Origin: Acidobacteriota bacterium
GTDB lineage: Bacteria; Acidobacteriota; Vicinamibacteria; Vicinamibacterales; CAVVIG01
Length of the DNA stretch: 64,000 nt
NCBI GenBank assembly: GCA_025463215.1
Contig: JAOBWF010000296.1
Span: forward strand, 20,439 to 84,438
Direction: 5' to 3'
In this document: positions 26,372 through 34,739 of the stretch, one piece after another
How positions within the stretch are numbered: position 1 is the stretch's first letter
Layout: each line of letters opens with the position of its first letter
Notes under the pieces: generated by a model
What the model was told of the DNA's origin: nothing
Database searches by the model: none
What the model saw: only the letters and a program-made list of their open reading frames with translations
Made by a program: the position numbers and the translations under genes

Positions 26372-26622
26372 CAACGGTGTTCCGCGCAAAGTCGAACACC
26401 ACGGACGCGCTTAGCTTCAGGAAATCAATAGACAGCGGCCCGATGACGGTTCGAATTCTGCCGAGGCGGCCAAGTACTGCAGAAGATTTTTCGACCGGAT
26501 CGGAGGCGGGACATCCATTCGTCTTCGCAGATCAACACGGCGGGCGCGGTGCGCGCAATCTGACGAGCCAGAGTCGTCTTGCCGCTGTCGGCTTTGCCAG
26601 AAAAGAAGTGCAGTGCCGCTAG
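26370..26622 (-). pseudogene. P-loop ATPase/kinase remnant, frameshifted
   Basis: One minus-strand frame gives LHFFSGKADSGKTTLARQIA with a Walker A (GKADSGKTT), then VLICEDEWMSRL. After a frameshift near 26500 the next frame gives AVLGRLGRIRTVIGPLSI and SASVVFDFARNTVDDRR. Both parts fit one family of small AAA/zeta-toxin-like kinases of about 170 residues. There is no start codon (stop TAA a few codons upstream) and the C-terminal half is missing. 26623-26776 holds nothing recognisable. Confidence 0.6.
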
Positions 26623-26776
26623 TCGCGATTAACCTGGTGTTCACGTGACTCGCCGCGGGAATCGCGATGGCGGGCGAGGCCTGTCGATCTAGAGGATCCC
26701 CAATCGACCATACCGTGAGAGGGTATTGGAACCGCCACCCCCGGCTGTTCACACCACTATTGGAGACCGATCCAAA

Positions 26777-27136
26777 ATGAAGTATCTGATGTTCATCAAA
26801 CATGCCGAAGTCGTCGGAGGGACGCAGCCGCCGAACGCGCTTATGGACGCCATGGGCGAGTTTGTCGGCAGAATGTTCGCGAGCGGCGTGCTCAAGGACA
26901 CCGGCGGTCTCAAGCCGATCTCCGAGGCTTACCGGATTCGGTCGAGCGGCGGGAAGCTGCAGGTGATCGATGGACCGTTTGCGGAGACGAAAGAAATCAT
27001 CGGCGGCTACGCGCTGGTCGAGACGACGTCGAAGGAAGAGGCCATTGCCGTGGCGCGGGAATTCATGGAACTGCACCGACTCCATTGGCCGGAATTCGAG
27101 TGCGAGTCCGAGGTCCGGCCCGTCGAGGACATGTAG
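26777..27136 (+). CDS. YCII/DGPF-domain protein
   Basis: 119 residues, ferredoxin-like YCII fold with the DGPFAETKE signature (about residues 66-74). Start ATG at 26777 begins the first strand (MKYLMFIKHAE). Relatives are usually encoded beside an ECF sigma factor; none is present here, so the partner may have been lost in this eroded region. The catalytic role of the family is not firmly known. Confidence 0.9.
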   Translation: MKYLMFIKHAEVVGGTQPPNALMDAMGEFVGRMFASGVLKDTGGLKPISEAYRIRSSGGKLQVIDGPFAETKEIIGGYALVETTSKEEAIAVAREFMELHRLHWPEFECESEVRPVEDM

Positions 27137-27250
27137 CGCTTCCATCGTTCCCGGCGTAGCCGACGATGCTGAGTGTACAAGCTGACGCGTGAGTGGATCG
27201 AAGGCGCCCCTGATGCGCATCGCCGGTCAATCGGCGCTGTTCGGGTCGCG

Positions 27251-27272
27251 ATAAACGCCGCAGCGTTTATCA
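27251..27272. terminator. Hairpin between convergent genes
   Basis: Perfect 9-bp stem GATAAACGC/GCGTTTATC with a CGCA loop, located between the convergent ends of the YCII gene and the regulatory-domain gene. There is no T-tract on either side, so it could end transcription only weakly or serve another role. The rest of 27137-27345 contains nothing I recognise. Confidence 0.35.
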
Positions 27273-27345
27273 ACGGACGCGGCGACGAGCGGCGAAGTAT
27301 CCGGTGCAAATCAGAAGCTCGCGTTGGGTCTTCGTTCAGTTCCCG

Positions 27346-29283
27346 TCATCTGAACGTCGCGACGACGTCGCGATCCACAATCCTGATGCGTTCTTGTCGT
27401 CGTTCTCGCGCCCCGCGCAGCTCGATCACGTAGTCGCCTGGCGGCAGCGGGCCGAGCGACAGGCGGCCGGGCGGTTCGATAGCGCGATCTGACGCGCTGT
27501 CGAGCCGCGCGTCCATCATCTGACCAGCGTCGCTCAGGACACGAACCAGCAGCGAACCCGACGCGGCGGGCAGCTCGACGCTGACGTCGGCTCGATATCC
27601 GGCGCCGAGCGTCAGCACGACACCCGCCCGATTCTCCTGGGGAACCTGCACCGTCGAGGCCACGTACCCAGTCGCGGCCGCCGTCACGCGCAGCGTGCCC
27701 ACGGGTGCGTCGGACAGCGTGACAGCTCCTTTCGCGTCGGTGACTGCGAGCTGCGGCGCCCACAGTGGATTCGCCGATGCCACTTCAACGATGGCATTGG
27801 GGAGGGGCGCGCCGGATGCGGTCACCACGCGGACCGCCACGCGCGTGTCCGGCAGCGCCACGAGCGCCACGTCGTGGAGGATGCCAGGCGGCTCGGGCAA
27901 GCGTTGCTCGGTGGCATGAAACCCCGGCGCGGTCACCGTGAGTATCCCCGGGCTGGACCCGACAGCTTCGAGCAGCGCTTCGCCGCTGATCGTTGTCGTC
28001 GCTTCGGCGCGGCCGCCGCCTTCGACGGTCCACGTGACGAACGCTCGCGGCACCGGCCGGTTCGTGGCAGCGTTGATGACGCGAACAGGCAGGAAGCCGT
28101 CCGGGACGGACACGGCGACCTCGCCTCCGTCGATCGGCACGTCGACCCGCCTCACGTACAGCGAGTTGGCGAACTGCACGCCAATGTCCGACGGACCTGG
28201 CGGGAAACTCGTGAGCGTGACATGCCCGTCGGCAACGGTTGTGCCGCGGCAGTTCGTCGTATTGAGCGAGAGTGCGATGAGCGACGGCGCACCCCGTCCG
28301 GTCAACCGCACGGGCGATGGAGATGCCGGGTTGTCCGGTCTCGCCGACACCACGGCGCCTTGGAGGGGACCCACCGGCGACGAGATTCGGAACGTGGCTT
28401 TGCCTGCCACGACGAAGCGTGTGTTGACGATGCCGGTGCCGGACACCGGTACGGTCCTCGCGACCGAGAGTTGCTGGGTCACACACGGCCCCACCGCCGC
28501 CGTCCGCACCCGATACCGTCCCGCCGCGAGCCGCTCGAAGGTCACGCGCCCCGCCGCATTCGTTTGCACGGGCCACGGGAACTGGAGCGGCGACAGCGGC
28601 AGCAGATCTTCGAGCAGCACAAGGTGATCCGGCACTGGCCTGCCCGACGCATCGACCAGGTCGACGTGAAGGGTGGAGCCGGGCTGCACGATAATCGTTC
28701 CGCCGTCGAGGATCGCGTCCGCGCCGGTGACGGAGATATTCGGTACGCGCGTCTGCGCGAAGATCGGCATGTCGAGCGCCAGCGCGGTGATGCCGTGCGG
28801 CAGCGGACCGACCCGTGTCGCTCCGTCCGCGTCGAGCTCAAACGAGTTCGCATCCGGCGCCTCAAGGATCGGCGCGCCCCCGCCGTCGAACGAGCGATAG
28901 CGGATCACCGGCGAGGTGATCGGCTCACCCGTCGGGGCAATGAACCGGACGCGGAAATAGGTCGCGGGCTCGAGATGGATCGGTGGCAGGCGCAGCATTC
29001 GTGACGCCGGCACTGTGACGCCGAACGGGTATGGCGCGAAACCCGGCACGCTGACCAGGACGCGATAGAGCCCCACCCGATCACCGAGGATGTGGAAGCG
29101 GCCGGTTCTGTCGATCGACGTCGACGCCGGAGCGCCCAACGATGAATAGACGACCGTTCCCGCCGACACCGGAATGCCGCCGGGCGCCAGGACGTAGCCG
29201 TAGATCCCGGGCGCATCGGCCGCGTCTTGTGACGTGAGCCAGACTGGGACGGCGAGCAACGCGAGCAGTACAAATGGGCGCAT
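27346..29283 (-). CDS. Exported protein of tandem carboxypeptidase-regulatory-like domains
   Basis: 645 residues with a signal peptide (MRPFVLLALLAVPVWLTSQ). Five to six beta-sandwich repeats follow, each with a GxV-G-x-PV-Ax-V start and a G-x-F/Y core, for example GIYGYVLAPGGIPVSAGTV, VVTASGAPLPNAIVEVASA and AVTDAKGAVTLSDAPVGTL. No enzyme domain or membrane segment beyond the signal was found. Such proteins are usually extracellular binding or scaffold proteins. Overlaid on its upstream region is an inverted repeat that covers the ribosome-binding area. Confidence 0.82.
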   Translation of the reverse strand: MRPFVLLALLAVPVWLTSQDAADAPGIYGYVLAPGGIPVSAGTVVYSSLGAPASTSIDRTGRFHILGDRVGLYRVLVSVPGFAPYPFGVTVPASRMLRLPPIHLEPATYFRVRFIAPTGEPITSPVIRYRSFDGGGAPILEAPDANSFELDADGATRVGPLPHGITALALDMPIFAQTRVPNISVTGADAILDGGTIIVQPGSTLHVDLVDASGRPVPDHLVLLEDLLPLSPLQFPWPVQTNAAGRVTFERLAAGRYRVRTAAVGPCVTQQLSVARTVPVSGTGIVNTRFVVAGKATFRISSPVGPLQGAVVSARPDNPASPSPVRLTGRGAPSLIALSLNTTNCRGTTVADGHVTLTSFPPGPSDIGVQFANSLYVRRVDVPIDGGEVAVSVPDGFLPVRVINAATNRPVPRAFVTWTVEGGGRAEATTTISGEALLEAVGSSPGILTVTAPGFHATEQRLPEPPGILHDVALVALPDTRVAVRVVTASGAPLPNAIVEVASANPLWAPQLAVTDAKGAVTLSDAPVGTLRVTAAATGYVASTVQVPQENRAGVVLTLGAGYRADVSVELPAASGSLLVRVLSDAGQMMDARLDSASDRAIEPPGRLSLGPLPPGDYVIELRGARERRQERIRIVDRDVVATFR

Positions 29284-29288
29284 GACCC

Positions 29289-29309
29289 GTCGGCAGTTTG
29301 CCTGCCGAC
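29289..29309 (-). promoter_or_regulatory. Inverted repeat over the ribosome-binding region
   Basis: GTCGGCAG-N5-CTGCCGAC, 8-bp perfect arms, ends 5 nt upstream of the ATG at 29283. In mRNA it would form a hairpin covering the initiation region; as DNA it could be an operator. There is no other visible Shine-Dalgarno for this gene. Confidence 0.4.
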
Positions 29310-29444
29310 CGGTGGCAGGTCAACTTGCCGCCATTCCTTGGACTCGCAACGCTGGTTCGTGGCCTGCAGCTCTTCGACGCCGTTCGCTCGCCGGCCGCGA
29401 ACCGCTGAAACGAGCCGGGGTGGCGCTAATCGCTACGATCGCTC

Positions 29445-29912
29445 CTAACGATCGTGCTCGACAGAACCATGACGCGCTGTCTGCCGAATCATGTGTCCAC
29501 CGTGCGTGTGGGATCCAAACGCGAATATCGATGGGGCTTCGGCCAGCAACCAGAGCGCGATCGCCGCGTCGAAGATCATGCATCCAAACGACGACGTCGG
29601 CATGAAGGGCCAGATCGGGTTGCCCCAGAGGTGATGGACGATGTCCCAGCAGGAGTGCATGAGCCACGCCACGCCGATGAACCGATAGGATCGCAGGCCG
29701 ACGTAGATGACCGGCGTCACGATCGCGGGAAAGACGAGCTCCCACGGACCGAATCCGCCGCTCAGGTACACACCGCTCGCGCCAGCCGCGAGGATCGCGT
29801 TCAAGCGGTGACGGGATGGCTCTTTCACCAGCGACATCAGGACGACGAACGCGACGGCTCCGATGACTGGGCCGAGGTAGTCGATGAGGACAACAGGGGG
29901 CGCGCTGTGCAT
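29445..29912 (-). CDS. DUF6010-type membrane protein
   Basis: 155 residues with four to five hydrophobic segments and the characteristic WLMHSCWDIVHHLWGNPIWP and SSFGCMIFDAAIALWLL stretches. The conserved His/Trp/Asp in a membrane context suggest a metal site, but function is unknown. Start ATG at 29912 (GGCGGAACT upstream); ATG 29933 is an alternative. Divergent from the AraC-type regulator 63 bp away, which probably controls it. Confidence 0.7.
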   Translation of the reverse strand: MHSAPPVVLIDYLGPVIGAVAFVVLMSLVKEPSRHRLNAILAAGASGVYLSGGFGPWELVFPAIVTPVIYVGLRSYRFIGVAWLMHSCWDIVHHLWGNPIWPFMPTSSFGCMIFDAAIALWLLAEAPSIFAFGSHTHGGHMIRQTARHGSVEHDR

Positions 29913-29975
29913 AGAGTTCCGCCTTCCGGTCATCCTACGGGTTATGGCAGACTGAGCCCAGTGGCTCACAAGACA

Positions 29976-30980
29976 ATGCTCGCGGGATTTCAGCCAACCC
30001 GATATGGTGCCCGAAGGCAAAGACACGTGGTCGCCGTGGTGGCCTTCGACGGCGTCGTCCTCGGTGACCTGTCGACGCCATGCGAGATGTTCGGACGGGC
30101 TCGCGGTCGCGATGGGCAGCCGTTCTACGAGGTTCGGATTTGCAGCCTCGCGCCTGAGGTGAAATCCGAGCACGTCACGCTACGAGTCCCATGGCGACTC
30201 TCGTCGTTGAGCCGGGCCGACACCGTGATCGTGCCGGGGATGGCCGACCTTGATGGATCCATTCCCGAAGTCCTGCTGCGGGCGATTCGCCGAGCGGTCG
30301 ATCGCCGAGCGCGTGTCGCGTCCATTTGTACCGGCGCGTTTGTTCTTGCCGCAACCGGAGCGCTTGACGGCCTGCGGGCCACGACCCACTGGCTCGCCGC
30401 AGCGGAACTGGCGCGGCGATATCCGACGATCGATGTCGACGCGGACGTGCTGTATGTGGATAACGGCCAGCTGCTCACGTCTGCCGGCGCCGCCGCAGGT
30501 TTCGATCTGTGTCTGCACCTCGTGCGACGCGATCTCGGCGCCGAAGCGGCGGCCGAAGTCGCGCGAGCCGCGGTGATGCCGCTCGAGCGTGCCGGCGGGC
30601 AGGCGCAGTTCATTGTTCATGAAGCACCTGTCGGCGATCACACGTCAATTGGCCAGCTTCTCCCCTGGATTGAACGGAATCTCAGCAGTGATCTCTCGCT
30701 TCCAGTCATCGCACGCCAGGCGGCCATGAGCACGAGAACGTTGAGCCGTCACTTCCGCGCGCAAATCGGTACGACTCCGGCCGATTGGGTTGCCCGCGCA
30801 CGCATTCGCCGTGCGCAGCGCCTGCTCGAAACAACGGAGTGGACCGTGGAGAGGCTTGCCGCAGAAGCCGGTTTCCGATCGGCGGCCGTGATGCGCGAGC
30901 ACTTCAGCCAGATTGTCGGAACCGCACCGCTTGCGTATCGCCGAGCGTTTTACCGTGGAAAGAAACCGCAGTCGGCCTGA
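29976..30980 (+). CDS. GlxA-type AraC regulator with DJ-1/PfpI domain
   Basis: About 334 residues: an N-terminal class-I glutamine-amidotransferase-like domain (VVAVVAFDGVVLGDLSTPCE; nucleophile-elbow-like SICTGAFVLAATG at about 110-122), then an AraC-type double helix-turn-helix (LPVIARQAAMSTRTLSRHF, VERLAAEAGFRSAAVMREHF). Likely a ligand-sensing transcription factor. The start is uncertain: GTG 29961 is in frame 15 nt upstream and the core fold begins about 15 residues in. It is divergent from the DUF6010 gene. Confidence 0.88.
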   Translation: MLAGFQPTRYGARRQRHVVAVVAFDGVVLGDLSTPCEMFGRARGRDGQPFYEVRICSLAPEVKSEHVTLRVPWRLSSLSRADTVIVPGMADLDGSIPEVLLRAIRRAVDRRARVASICTGAFVLAATGALDGLRATTHWLAAAELARRYPTIDVDADVLYVDNGQLLTSAGAAAGFDLCLHLVRRDLGAEAAAEVARAAVMPLERAGGQAQFIVHEAPVGDHTSIGQLLPWIERNLSSDLSLPVIARQAAMSTRTLSRHFRAQIGTTPADWVARARIRRAQRLLETTEWTVERLAAEAGFRSAAVMREHFSQIVGTAPLAYRRAFYRGKKPQSA

Positions 30981-31073
30981 CGCGCCGCAGGCCTGGGCGG
31001 CCTTGTTGGTGAGCGTTCGAGTTGCTGCCATAGATCGCGATCTTGGTGCGGCCTTCTCTGTGAGGTAGCTGGC

Positions 31074-32096
31074 GTGAAAACAATCGGCTTTTTGTCCTTC
31101 GGCCACTGGACACCGGCGCCGTATTCCGAGGTGCGGACCGCATCCGACGCCCTTCTGCAGTCGATCGAGTTAGCCGTAGCCGCCGAGGATCTGGGCCTGG
31201 ACGGCGCGTACTTCCGCGTGCATCACTTCGCACGCCAGCTCGGCTCGCCCTTCCCGCTCCTCGCCGCCGTCGGCGCGCGCACAAAAACGATTGAGATCGG
31301 GACCGGCGTCATCGACATGCGCTACGAAAACCCGATGTACATGGCCGAGGATGCTGGCGCCGCAGACATCATCGCTGGTGGGCGTCTGCAACTGGGCATC
31401 AGCCGCGGATCACCGGAACAGGTGATCGACGGCTGGCGGCATTTCGGCTATGCGCCGCGTGACCGCGAGACGACCGCCGACATGGCGCGGCGCCACGCTG
31501 AAGTGTTCCTTGAGCGGCTGAAGGGCGAGGGCTTCGCGGAACCCAATCCACGGCCTATGTTTCCCAATCCGCCGGGGCTGCTGCGCCTCGAGCCCTATTC
31601 ACAAGGATTGCGCGAGCGGATCTGGTGGGGCTCGAGTTCGAACGCGACGTCCGTATGGGCCGCGACACTGGGCATGAATCTCCAGAGTTCCACGCTCAAA
31701 GATGATGAGACCGGCGAGCCGCTGCACGTACAGCAGCGCAAGCAGATTGAAGCCTATCGTGCGGCGTGGAAGGACGCCGGACACCGGCGTGAGCCACGCG
31801 TATCTGTCAGCCGCAGCATCTTCGCGCTCGTCGACGACCGCGACCGGGCGTACTTCGGTCGGGACGCCCGCGACCAGGACCAGGTCGGCTACATCGATGC
31901 GAACACGCGTGCCATCTTCGGGCGCTCGTACGCCGCGGAACCAGACGTGCTGGTCAAAGCACTCGCGGCGGACGAAGCTATCAAAATGGCCGACACGTTG
32001 CTGCTCACGATCCCGAACCAGTTGGGTGTCGACTACAACGCCCACGTGCTCGAAAGCATCCTCAAGTACGTCGCTCCGGAACTCGGCTGGCGCTGA
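31074..32096 (+). CDS. LLM-class flavin-dependent oxidoreductase
   Basis: 340-residue luciferase-like monooxygenase (TIM barrel, FMN/F420 type). Motifs: AVAAEDLGLDGAYFRVHHF near the N terminus, IEIGTGVIDMRYENPMYMAE, and the phosphate-binding GRLQLGISRGSPEQV. The start is GTG with GAGG 9 nt upstream. Substrate and cofactor (FMN or F420) are not decidable. It stands alone; no flavin reductase gene is adjacent. Confidence 0.88.
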   Translation: MKTIGFLSFGHWTPAPYSEVRTASDALLQSIELAVAAEDLGLDGAYFRVHHFARQLGSPFPLLAAVGARTKTIEIGTGVIDMRYENPMYMAEDAGAADIIAGGRLQLGISRGSPEQVIDGWRHFGYAPRDRETTADMARRHAEVFLERLKGEGFAEPNPRPMFPNPPGLLRLEPYSQGLRERIWWGSSSNATSVWAATLGMNLQSSTLKDDETGEPLHVQQRKQIEAYRAAWKDAGHRREPRVSVSRSIFALVDDRDRAYFGRDARDQDQVGYIDANTRAIFGRSYAAEPDVLVKALAADEAIKMADTLLLTIPNQLGVDYNAHVLESILKYVAPELGWR

Positions 32097-32229
32097 CTGC
32101 GAACTCTGGTGACGCAACGCTCAGAACAGCGTGGTAGCGGCCGCCGCGTGCATTGGTATTCGGGGTTTGACGCCGATCTCAACTACAGACTGTTTCTCCG
32201 CAATTTATTGTGGACTCCGCTCAGTCTGA

Positions 32230-32541
32230 GGCCTTGAGAGCGAGACCACGAAGTCGAGAAACGCCATCTGCGGCGCGGTCGATGCCCTCACGCGCGCGCT
32301 CGCGGTTGAGCTGGCGCCGATCCGCGTCGATGCCGTATCGCCGGGTGTCGTGCGGACGGCGCTGTGGGACAACATGGCGGAGAACGACCGTGAGGCGCTC
32401 TATCGCGAGGTGCGCAGCGCGCTACCGGTCGGCCGCGTCGGCGAGGCGTCCGACATCGCGGAAGCCTATCTCTATCTGATGCGGGAAGCGTTTAGCACCG
32501 GGCAGGTGATTGCCGTCGATGGTGGAACGATGTTGATGTGA
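32230..32541 (+). pseudogene. C-terminal third of a short-chain dehydrogenase
   Basis: The frame after TGA at 32227-32229 reads ICGAVDALTRALAVELAPIR, VDAVSPGVVRTALWDNM and GQVIAVDGGTMLM, the classical SDR C-terminal half. The catalytic Tyr position is lost (TTKSRNAI where YxxxK would be) and the nucleotide-binding half is missing. A product from GTG 32350 would be 63 residues without an active site. 32097-32226 holds nothing recognisable. Confidence 0.7.
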
Positions 32542-32810
32542 GGCTCTGTTTTCAGGTACACGTCAACCTAGCGCGGTAGCCGATGTTCTGGAATCGCCTG
32601 CACGATCGAGCGTACGACGCCGCGTGCGTCGGTCTTCCGGGCGACTTGCAGCCGCGTCCAGCGCACTCGCTGCGGAAATTGTGGAGCGTCCTCGATGCTT
32701 CCAATCACCCGCGTGGCAGGACGGTCGGAAGGCACTGTTCTACCCCTACGGAACAACGCGTGTCCACACTCTCGTTGAACGGGACTGACGGGAGCATCAT
32801 TACGCCACCC

Positions 32811-33506
32811 ATGCCACTCCATCGAGCCGAAGAGGACCGCGTCACGACCCCGTGCCTGGTCGGTCTGACGGTGGTGACCGGGATCATTGACGCCGTCAGC
32901 TTTCTTGGTCTCGGCCACATCTTCACGGCGAACATGACCGGCAACGTCGTGTTCCTCGGCTTCGCTCTCGGTGGAGGCACAGGAGTGTCGCCACTGCGTT
33001 CGATCACCGCGCTTGGCGCCTTCGCATGTGGTGGCGTTCTCGGCGGGCGCATCAACACTCGCGAGCTTGCCGCAGGTCCTTCGCTGCTCGCGGCGATGTG
33101 TGTCGAGAGCCTGTTGTTGGGTGTTGCGGCGGCATCGACGATGGTGCCTGGGTTTGGCGCGTCCTCCGGCGCCTACGCCGTGATTGTACTGACGGCTGTC
33201 GCAATGGGCTTGCGCAACGCGGTGGTTCGAAAACTCGGCGTCCCCGATCTGACGACTACCGTTCTCACGATGACGGTTACCGGACTGGCGGCCGACTCGC
33301 GACTCGCGAGAGGTCATGGAGTTCGACGAGCGACGCGCGTGCTCTCGATCATTGCGATGGGGATTGGAGCGGCATCCGGAGCCGTGCTGCTTCGAAGGTC
33401 TGGCCTGTCAGTGGCGATTGGCGTCGCCGCACTCGCGGTTGCAGGGCTGTCGTTATTTTTGTATGTAAGACTTCGCCAGACGAATGGCGAACGGATACAG
33501 GATTAG
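32811..33506 (+). CDS. DUF1275 (YoaK-like) membrane protein
   Basis: 231 residues with six to seven transmembrane segments. It has the family motif GIIDAVSFLGLGHIFTANMTG followed by NVVFLGFALGG, and a repeat-like MGLRNAVVRKLGVPDLTTTV in the second half. Function unknown. Start ATG 32811 has a poor ribosome-binding site; GTG 32760 (GGAACAACGC upstream) is in frame and possible. In 32542-32759 the minus strand has a 45-codon tail of unknown identity; otherwise nothing. Confidence 0.85.
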   Translation: MPLHRAEEDRVTTPCLVGLTVVTGIIDAVSFLGLGHIFTANMTGNVVFLGFALGGGTGVSPLRSITALGAFACGGVLGGRINTRELAAGPSLLAAMCVESLLLGVAAASTMVPGFGASSGAYAVIVLTAVAMGLRNAVVRKLGVPDLTTTVLTMTVTGLAADSRLARGHGVRRATRVLSIIAMGIGAASGAVLLRRSGLSVAIGVAALAVAGLSLFLYVRLRQTNGERIQD

Positions 33507-33518
33507 GACCGGCTTTGT

Positions 33519-33561
33519 GGAGACGCGCTACCGCCAGCAGTAGCGTTCGCGCATCGTCTCC
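33519..33561. terminator. Two-stem hairpin after the DUF1275 gene
   Basis: Outer stem GGAGACG/CGTCTCC (33519-33525 with 33555-33561) encloses an inner stem CGCTAC/GTAGCG (33526-33531 with 33540-33545) around CGCCAGCA. It lies 13 bp after the stop. No T-tract follows, so it may be a factor-dependent terminator or mRNA-stabilising structure. Confidence 0.4.
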
Positions 33562-33665
33562 GGTGACGAAAGACTGAACGATCGTCCCGACTGAGCGGCG
33601 GGACCAGAATTGTGCAAGACATCCGAATACTGACGTTTTAGGATCGCAGATAAGAAGGACACCGT

Positions 33666-34598
33666 ATGCGAGCAGTGACCATTACCAGACCGGGTGGGCC
33701 TGAGGTGCTCGCCGTTATGGACCACCCGGTGCGAGCCGCTGGAACGGGCGAGGTTCGAATCGCCGTCAGGGCGGCGGCGGTCAATCCGACCGATATCTTG
33801 ATGCGCAAGAACCCAGAGGTGTACGCGAAGGGTTCGCCGGGCATTCCGGGGATGGATGCAGCCGGCGTCATCGAATCGATCGGCGAGGGTGTACAGCGAT
33901 TGAAGGTCGGTGACGAGGTGATGGCCGTCGCGACACCGCGGCGGCCAGAGGGAGGAGCGCAGATCGAGCTGCTGGTGGTGCCGGCGGCATCGGTGGTGCC
34001 GATCCCGCGCGGGGCGACGCTGGGGCAAGCGTCCACGTTGCCGATGAACGGGTTGACGGCGCGGCTCGCGCTCGACCTGATCAACTTGTCGGCCGGGCAG
34101 ACGCTCGCGGTCAGCGGCGGGGCGGGGCTGCTGGCGCACTACATGATCGTGTTGGCGAAGCAGCGGGCGTTGCGCGTCATCGGGGACGCCAAGCCGTCCG
34201 AGACCGAGCTCGTGCGGAGCTACGGCGCCGACGTCGTGGTCACACGGGGCGACCGGTTCTGCAGTGAGGTGCGCGCCGAGGTGCCCGATGGCGTGGACGC
34301 GCTGTTCGACACGGCCCTGCTTGGTCGCGACTCGTTTTCGGCGATCCGCGACGGCGGCGCGTACGTTCCGGTGCGAGGCTGGGACGACAGTCCATCCGAG
34401 CGCGATATCCGCATCCGGCCGGTCATGGTGATGGAAGCACTCGCGCGTACCGACTGGCTGAACGAACTGCGCGACCTCGCCTCCAGCGGTGCCATCACGC
34501 TGCGTGTCGCCGCCGAGTACCCGCCGGAGCGTGCCGCCGACGCCCACCGCGCCATGGAGGCCGGCGGCCTGCGCGGCCGCGGCATCATCGTCTTTTAG
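33666..34598 (+). CDS. Quinone-oxidoreductase-like MDR enzyme (zinc-free)
   Basis: 310-residue medium-chain dehydrogenase/reductase of the NADPH:quinone oxidoreductase type: MRAVTITRPGGPEVL start, VRAAAVNPTDILMRK, GMDAAGVIESIGEGV, nucleotide-binding LAVSGGAGLLAHY. Catalytic and structural zinc Cys residues are absent. AAGAAGGAC precedes the ATG. Substrate not identifiable. In the 141 bp to the next gene lies a 12-bp palindrome TCGTGATCACGA (34656-34667). Confidence 0.88.
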   Translation: MRAVTITRPGGPEVLAVMDHPVRAAGTGEVRIAVRAAAVNPTDILMRKNPEVYAKGSPGIPGMDAAGVIESIGEGVQRLKVGDEVMAVATPRRPEGGAQIELLVVPAASVVPIPRGATLGQASTLPMNGLTARLALDLINLSAGQTLAVSGGAGLLAHYMIVLAKQRALRVIGDAKPSETELVRSYGADVVVTRGDRFCSEVRAEVPDGVDALFDTALLGRDSFSAIRDGGAYVPVRGWDDSPSERDIRIRPVMVMEALARTDWLNELRDLASSGAITLRVAAEYPPERAADAHRAMEAGGLRGRGIIVF

Positions 34599-34739
34599 GG
34601 CTTCTGATGACCACCTCGGGATTTCGTTGCACACGCCAAGTGACGCTGGCGGCGGTCGTGATCACGATCAAGCGTCCGCGCCCGATCGGCATACAGCGAT
34701 TGCCAATCACCCCGGGCAAGTTGTTATGACGGTGCTCTG

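Noticed and set aside
32568..32703. Minus-strand tail of about 45 codons (QFPQRVRWTRLQVARKTD and onward)
   Set aside because: Looks protein-like but I could not match it to any family or find a start, so it is only mentioned in the text.
34656..34667. 12-bp palindrome TCGTGATCACGA between two oxidoreductase genes
   Set aside because: Short palindromes of this kind occur often by chance; no second copy or regulator nearby, so not called as an operator.
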